NCBI RefSeq assembly: GCF_004193775.1
Contig: NC_041018.1
Coordinates: 30,711,940-30,775,939, forward strand
DNA: 64,000 nt
Direction of reading: 5' to 3'
From: Glycine soja
Lineage: Eukaryota; Streptophyta; Magnoliopsida; Fabales; Fabaceae
A model generated the notes under the pieces. That model searched no databases and had not been told where the DNA came from. It saw nothing but the letters and a program-made list of their open reading frames with translations. Both the position numbers and the translations under genes were made by a program. Shown here piece after piece: positions 57,970 to 64,000 of the stretch. Numbering within the stretch: the stretch's first letter is position 1; each line of letters begins with the position of its first letter.

Positions 57970-58442
57970 CTTTTAGATTCTGATTATTTATCTTTTTTAA
58001 GCCGTGTATTTTGGCTTTTAGTTTCTTAGAATTTACATTATTATGCTAAGTACTTTGCTTATTTATCTTGTGTTTTTAAAATTTCAGTCTTGGATATTTT
58101 GTGATTGTTGACATTTTATGTTATTTGAATTCTGGTTTGATTATTTCTTGATTATGAGTTTGACTTATTGTATTTAATACTCTGATACTTATATCTTGCT
58201 ACTCCATTGTTATAACTGTGTTAATTTCCGAGTTCTTTGGCTTTTTGATGTTGCCAAAGGGGGAGAAAAAGGTTGTAGCAAAAGCTTAAGAAAAAGCTTA
58301 ACAAACTTAGAAATCAAGTGATCATGTATTCCGAAATATAGGGGGAGAAAACGGATGCACATTTTATCTATATACAATTGTTTGTTGCTTGCTTGAATCT
58401 TGATTTCAGGTATTGTATTGTCATCATCAAAAAGGGGGAGAT
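57970..58442 (+). other. Element A 3' non-coding region with polypurine tracts
   Basis: GGGGGAG tracts lie at about 58255-58272, 58339-58353 and 58429-58442. The last (AAAAAGGGGGAGAT) touches the 3' LTR and should prime plus-strand synthesis. The rest is AT-rich and non-coding. Confidence 0.85.
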
Positions 58443-59531
58443 TGTAGATCCAATTGGCTTTGATGTTTTGATGATGATCATGATGATGTGTTGCAATTGA
58501 TGCAAATGGGCTTTTCAAGATTAAAATTCAAGACAATACTTCAAGATTACAAGGCACAACATCAAGATGATCACTAGAATATTAGGAAGGGAATTCCTAA
58601 TTGAATTAGCAAAGGTTTGGCCAAGTGATTTAAAATAAAAAGTGTTTTTCAAAGGTTTTACTCTCTGGTAATCGATTACCAGAGGATGTAATCGATTACC
58701 AGTGGCCAAATACGTTTTATAACAGCTATAAAAATTTGAATTCGAAATTTTAGACTGTGTAATCGATTACACAATTTTGGTAATCGATTACCAGCAGTTA
58801 GTAAACGTTTTAATTCAAATTTTAAAAGCTGTAATCGATTACACAATTACTGTAATCGATTACCAGACAGGAATTTCAGAAAAATAATTTCAAGAGTCAC
58901 AACTTTTCAAAGGCTTTACTCATGACCACCAATGGTTTATATATATGTGACTTAAACACGAAATTGCTCAGAGATTTTCAGTACAACAAAGTGTTTATCC
59001 TCTCAAAGAGCAAATTCATTTTATCCTCTTAAGAATTCCTTGGCCAATTCAATTGCAATTCATTAAGGAATTAATTGAGTGCTCAATCTGTAAAATCCAT
59101 CTCTTTCTAGAGAGATTTGTTCCTCTTCTTCTTCTCATTCTCTAAGGGATTAAGAGACTGTGAGTCTCTTGTTGTAAGGATCTCTAAACACAAAGGAAGG
59201 ATTGTCCTTGTGTGTTTAGAACTTGTAAAAGGAATTTACAAGATAGTGGAACTCTCAAGCGGATTGCTTGGGGACTGGACGTAGGCACAAGGGTGTGGCC
59301 GAACCAGTATAAAACTGAGTTTGCATTTTCTCTTCCCTTAATCTCCTTTATTTATTATTGCTTTATATTCATAATCAAGTTGCTTTGCTTGAATTAATAT
59401 TTAAGAAGATTGTCATTAAGGGAATTCATAACTTGAGTAAAAAGTGAAATAGATTTTTAATTAGGGGAAACAGTTTGGAATATCTTAATTCAACCCCCCT
59501 TCTTAAGATATCTGAGGCCACTTGTCTAACA
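58443..59531 (+). repeat. 3' LTR of element A
   Basis: 1089 bp, TGTAGATCC...GTCTAACA. It differs from the 5' LTR at three bases I noticed (near 58486, 58830 and 58937) and in the C-run near 59493. Confidence 0.93.
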
Positions 59532-59632
59532 CTTTTTGTCATCACCTTTTTCATCATCTTTTGTTATCATCATTGTTATCATCAAAACATCTTTGAATGA
59601 ATCTTGATTCACCATGAAGCTTTGCTTCTACA
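59532..59632 (-). repeat. LTR fragment (minus, TGTAGAAGC family), 5' end
   Basis: On the minus strand this begins TGTAGAAGCAAAGC at 59632. It is the first 100 bp of the LTR whose body is at 49332-50292, split by element A. Satellite resumes at 59633. Confidence 0.8.
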
Positions 59633-61163
59633 AAAAGTTCTGGCCGTTTGAAATCGACTTGTGATTCCATGTTTAATTTCGAGCATCTTGATATATTATG
59701 GGCCTGAATCAGACATCCGAGTGAAATATTATGACCGTTTGAATTTCTCGAGAGCTTTTGTTTTTCAATTTCAAGCATCTTGATATATCATCGGCCTGAA
59801 TCATACACCCAAGTCAAAAGTTATGGCCGTCTGAAATTGCCGAGAGCTTTCTTTTTCAATTTCGAGTGTCTCGATATATGATGGGCCTTAATCATACACT
59901 GAGTCAAAAGTCATGGCCGTTTGAATTTGTCTTACACTTCCATGTTTAATTTTGAGCGTCTCAATATATTATTGGCCTAAATCGGACATCCAAGTCAAAA
60001 GTTATGGCTGTTTGAATTTGACTTGTGCTTCCATGTTTAATTTCAAGCATCTCGATATATTATGGGCCTGAATCGGACATCCGAGTGAAATGTTATGACC
60101 ATTTGAATTTCTCGAGAGCTTTCATTGTTCAATTTTGAGTGTCTCGATATATCATGGGCCTCAATCATACACCCGAGTCAAAAGTTATGACCAATTTAAT
60201 TTGCCAGACCTTTCTTGTTCAAATTTGTGCCTCTTGAAATATTATTGACTTGAATCAGACATCCGAGTCAAAAGTTCTGGCCGTTTGAATTTGACTTGGA
60301 ATTCCATGTTTAATTTCCAACGTCTCGAGATATTATGGGCTTGAATCAGACATTCAAGTGAAATGTTATGACCATTTGAATTTCTCGAGAGCTTCCGTTG
60401 TTCAATTTTGATCGTCTCTATATATCATGGGCCTCAATCGTACACCCGAGTTAAAAGTTATGCCGTTTCAATATGCCGAGATCTTTCCTATTCAAATTCG
60501 ATCCTCTCAATATATTATTTGCCTAAATCATACATTCGAGTCAAAACTTCTGCCTGTTTGAATTTGACTTATGATTCCATGTTTAATTTCAAGTGTCTCG
60601 ATATATTATGGCTGTGAATCAGACATCGGAGTGAAATGTGATAACCATTTGAATTTCTCGAGAGCTTCCATTGTTCAATTTCGAGCGTCTCGATATATCA
60701 TGGATCTCAATCATACACCCGAGTCAAAAGTTATTAGCGCTTGAATTTGTCGAATTCTTTCTTATTCTAATTCAAGCCTCTCAATATATTGTTGGCCTGA
60801 ATCGGACATCCAAGTCATAAGTTATGGCCGTTTTAATTTGATCTGCACTTCCATGTTTAATTTCGAGTGTCTCGATATATTATAAGCATGAATCGGACAT
60901 CCGAGTGAAATATTATGACCATTTCAATTTCTCGAGAGCTTCCGTTGTTCAGTTTCGGTCATCTCTATATATAATGGGCCTTAATCATACACCTGAGTCA
61001 AAAGTTATGACCGTTTGAAATTGCTGAGAGCTTTCTTGTTCAAATTCCAGCCTCTCGAAATATTATTGGCTTGAATCAAACATCTGAGTCAAAAGTTCTG
61101 GCTGTTTGAATTCGACTTGGGCTTCCATGTTTAATTTCGAGCGTCTCTATATATTATGGGCCT
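59633..61163. repeat. CentGm-type satellite, block 5
   Basis: About 17 monomers with the variants of block 4 (GACTTGKGCTTCC, TCTATATATCATGG). The ATCATGGGCC-class monomer recurs near 59788, 60152, 60425, 60698 and 60972. Most intervals are 273-274 bp, and one of 364 bp contains an extra monomer. Confidence 0.95.
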
Positions 61164-63228
61164 TGTCATACCCTAATTTCGTTCGGGGACCATTGTTTGG
61201 TGGCATGCAACCTTCGCTTGACCGCTTCGAGGTACTTAACACCCATCGTTAGATAATCCGTAAAGTTCTGTGACATTCCGGAAGTCAAAAAGAAGCATTG
61301 TTGCGCAATCCGTAAAGTTTCGCAACATTCCGGAAGTCAAAAAGAGCATTGTTGCGTAATCCATAAAGTTTTGCAACATTCCAGAAAGAAAATGGGTGTC
61401 GTTACGTACTCTGTAAAGTTCTGTAACATTTCGAAAAGAAAACAGCCAAAAACACAAAAATGAGGGGTGAACTTATCAAGATAGGGGTGTAAATAGCAAT
61501 TCGAGTCTAGGCCCTTCCGTAACATTTTGGAAGTTGGGTTGCTTAAGGAGGAAGCAACTGGACGGCAAGCTCCTCCACGTTTTTGAAAAATGGTTTCTGG
61601 GGCTTCCATGGCTTCCGTAATGCTTCCATAAAGTTTCCGAAAACCTTGGGTAAGCATATTTCACTTAACATTGGTGAAAGGGAAGAGAAAAAAAGATGAA
61701 AATTAAATCCAAAACACTTCCGTATCTTTTCTGTAAAATACGAAAAGGGGGGTGAACTTAGTAATTCGGGTGCGCTTAGAAATCTTCTTCATTAAGTGTC
61801 TGGGCGGCAAGCACCTCTCTTTTTCCCTATAAATAGGGGAGGGGGGCTGTTTCAAAAATATTCATCACCCCATGGCTATGCATTTCGGTTGTTTTGGGTG
61901 AAAAAACACGTTTTCGTGAAGAAAATCCAAACCGAGGTGCTTCCGTAACGCTTCCGTAAGCGATTCTGTGGAAATTCTTCATCATTCTTCATCGTTCTTC
62001 ACCGTTCTTCGTTCGTTCTTCGTCGTTCTTCAGTCTTCAACCGGTAAGTTCCCGAAATTGAATCTTTCAATTCATTCTATGTACCCTTAGTGGTCCCTAC
62101 TTGTTTTGTGTACTTGCCCTTTAATTTCGCTTACTTTCAGTTTTCTTTTCTTCTTCTTTAACGAGCTTTTTATCATTTAAGTCGTTTTCTCACCTAATAA
62201 ATGATAAAATAAATTTCAACCGATCATTTGTGTTGTAATCTCGTTTAATCACTGTTAAAACAAAATCTAACCGATCGTTCACGTTATAACCACGGTTAAA
62301 CCAAAAAAGGTAAAATAATAATAAAATAATCAAAATATCTTTAAAAATAATAATAAAATAATCAAAATATCTTTGAATAAAATAATCAAAAAAATCAATC
62401 GGACGTTTTTCTTTGGAAGTTTCCTTGAATGAATTGACTAATAACCAAAGTGAAACTAAGGCTAAAATCAACTCACAAATGAAGCTTTTTCCGCAGAAAT
62501 CACTAAAGACCGTTTTAAGGTCCAACGCCTTAAACGGTCCTCTTTGCTTTTATCGGTTAACATGGACCGTACAAAAGCATAAAGTCAACATGTAACTTTA
62601 CCGCTTTTGCAAGAACTACGTAGGTCTGATTTCCTCATCGCAATTGAGGATACGTAGGAGCAAAAGCCCCGCTTTTGTCGACCACCCCAAGAGATCGTTA
62701 ATGGTCCAACGCCTTAACATTTCTCTCCTTTCAAAAACGAAGAGATCGTTAATGGTCCAACACCTTAAAGTTTCTCTCCTTTCAAAAGAATCAAAAGATC
62801 GTTTAAATGGTCCAACGCCTTAAACGACTTTTGTGCGGTAAAAATTGATCTTGCGGAAAAAGATCAAAACAACTTAACCAACATTTAGTTCTCAAAGAAC
62901 TACGTAGGTCTGATTTCCTCATCGCAATTGAGGATATGTAGGAGCGAGGGAAACACCCTTGTCGACCACAAAAAGATAAAAAATACAAAAGGCATAAAAA
63001 GACATAGAAACATAAAAAAGGGAAAACAAAACAAATTGAAGTCATATTTGCACCCTTGATTAAAGGCTGTCGTCCCTTGTGACGGACGCGTGGGGTGCTA
63101 ATACCTTTTCTGGTTTTTTCGACGTTTTCCTCAAATAAACGTTGGTGGCGACTCCGCGCGTTTTCCTCCCATGGAAGATGCACCCGTGAGCCCCACGTCG
63201 CCCTCCCACCAAAGGGTAGGTTGCGACA
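61164..63228 (+). repeat. 5' LTR of plus-strand Ogre-like element
   Basis: TGTCATACCC...TTGCGACA, 2065 bp. It contains a 51-bp tandem repeat with TAAAG at 61261, 61313, 61364 and 61414, and a TATA box CCTATAAATAGG at about 61827-61838. A 51-53 bp repeat AGATCGTTAATGGTCCAAC lies at 62691-62820. A hairpin-forming block containing CTACGTA and CCTCA stems is duplicated at 62616-62657 and 62900-62941. Confidence 0.85.
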
Positions 63229-63230
63229 GT

Positions 63231-63249
63231 TGGCAACTCCGCTGGGGAC
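63231..63249 (+). other. Primer binding site, tRNA-Arg type
   Basis: TGGCAACTCCGCTGGGGAC, two bases after the LTR end, is one base from the TGGCGACTCCGCTGGGGAC form I recall for Ogre elements, which use tRNA-Arg. Confidence 0.8.
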
Positions 63250-64000
63250 TGTTTTTAGAGAGTTAGACCTTCTAATCTCGTGTAATATCATGACTTCCTC
63301 TTTTGTCGATTTCCTTTTATTTGTCTTACGTTCTTATATATAACTCTTTGATGCTTTTAGTGTGTTTTTTGAAATGTATGCATGAGATAGATATTTATTC
63401 ATTTGATGCACACAAACACCAACACTATTTGCACACACGGTGAGTTGAAAAAGGGCCCTATACCCGGGTCCATGGGAACATAAGGAGTGGAGGTGAATCT
63501 GTGGTCATGCTGGATCTCCGACTTGCTTGATAATAGTGAACCCTCATCTAGAGTTTTTTTCTTTAATAACATGTTGCTGGAAGTCCCTACTGCCGCAATA
63601 TGTTTTTTCGAAGGGGATGATACCTCTAGAAACCATCAAGAGAGATATGACCACCTTGGGAATTATCACTAAAAGCCTTTTTGTTCCTCCCATTTAGGTC
63701 CCTAAAATAGGGGCACGAAGCGAACATGCTGCGTGCATTTTAAACACTACCATGCATATAACCTAAATGTCATGTACGCCTATGCGGTATGATTATTTGA
63801 GGATATTTCCATGCTGTGTACATCCCCCTGTTGCGCTTTTGCGCATCTGCATCATGTCGTCACGCATGCGTTGTATGTTGGTCTCGTCTTTTGTCACGAG
63901 AAGCCGAAAGGTCCATATCACCTTCTTAACTGCACACATGGGGCACTACGTCCCCGAATGTGCAAGTAAGAAGAGATAATTTTTCGGGCTCTCGTGTCCG
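63250..64000 (+). other. 5' leader of plus-strand Ogre-like element
   Basis: Non-coding leader. It matches 13030-13976 in reverse at several blocks. Small ORFs at 63487-63672 and 63767-63979 have no recognisable motif. Confidence 0.6.

Larger units (their letters stand above)
50293..59531 (+). mobile_element. Element A: complete Ty1/copia element (Maximus/SIRE type)
   Basis: A 9239-bp element with LTRs of 1091 and 1089 bp, a tRNA-Met primer site, gag, pol, an envelope-like third ORF and a polypurine tract. The target-site duplication is CTTTT (50288-50292 and 59532-59536). I count three substitutions and one C-run difference (8 versus 6 C) between the LTRs, so it is young but older than the SIRE1 copy. 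It is a different family from SIRE1: its LTR starts TGTAGATCC and is related to the TGTAGAAGC LTR family. Gag and pol are in different frames. Confidence 0.9.
61164..64000 (+). mobile_element. Ogre-like gypsy retrotransposon, 5' end (plus strand)
   Basis: Complete 5' LTR, primer site and leader; ORF1, gag and pol would lie right of the window. Same family group as the minus-strand copy at 10822-15361, judged by the LTR end, TATA palindrome and leader blocks, but with a longer LTR (2065 versus 1365 bp). It inserted into satellite after GGCCT (61159-61163). Confidence 0.82.

Noticed and set aside
13997..63228. The two Ogre-like LTRs as ends of one giant element
   Set aside because: They face in opposite orientations, differ in length (1365 and 2065 bp), and each has its own primer site next to it.

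Overview
The window looks like soybean (Glycine max, or wild soybean) centromeric or pericentromeric DNA. The diagnostic feature is about 16 kb of 91/92-bp tandem satellite matching what is known of the CentGm-1 (92 bp) and CentGm-2 (91 bp) family, in five blocks totalling roughly 174 monomers. I found no convincing host gene, tRNA or rRNA gene. Every long open frame belongs to an LTR retrotransposon or its remains.

Layout. 1-7989: two Athila/Tat-like Ty3/gypsy elements in opposite orientation; the plus-strand one (3' end only) sits inside the reverse transcriptase of the minus-strand one (5' part only). 7990-10821: a long LTR fragment with an internal 83-bp tandem repeat. 10822-15361: 5' end of a minus-strand Ogre-like gypsy element with a decayed extra ORF1. 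15362-21141: satellite. 21142-33661: a nest in which a solo LTR (-) contains a solo LTR (+), which contains a complete, very young SIRE1 Ty1/copia element (22080-31332). 33662-34852: satellite. 34853-35826: solo LTR with matching target-site duplication. 35827-42001: satellite with a 13-monomer higher-order repeat. 42002-47609: truncated CRM-like centromeric gypsy pol fragment, then the 5' end of a minus-strand element. 47610-48764: satellite. 48765-59632: two abutting LTR fragments, one split by a second complete copia element of the Maximus/SIRE type (50293-59531, here called element A). 59633-61163: satellite. 61164-64000: 5' end of a plus-strand Ogre-like element running out of the window.

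How the parts work. The two complete copia elements each encode Gag, protease, integrase, reverse transcriptase and RNase H, plus a downstream 'envelope-like' ORF. They appear to express that extra ORF differently. SIRE1 has the in-frame UAG followed by CAG-UUA read-through context. Element A has its extra ORF out of frame and 574 bp away, preceded by three doublets of a 12-bp palindrome and a TATA box, a layout that copies its own LTR promoter.

Three signals are not explained by ordinary annotation. (1) The palindrome GTAATCGATTAC occurs almost only as doublets spaced exactly 20 or 21 bp, three doublets per LTR, in several LTR families and in element A's internal promoter. (2) A 26-27 bp composite of GATGTC/GACATC half-sites is spread through SIRE1: LTRs, coding sequence in several frames and both directions, and 3' leader. 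(3) The satellite carries a trimeric (about 274 bp) and, locally, a 13-mer (1184 bp) higher-order organisation. All comparisons were made by eye.
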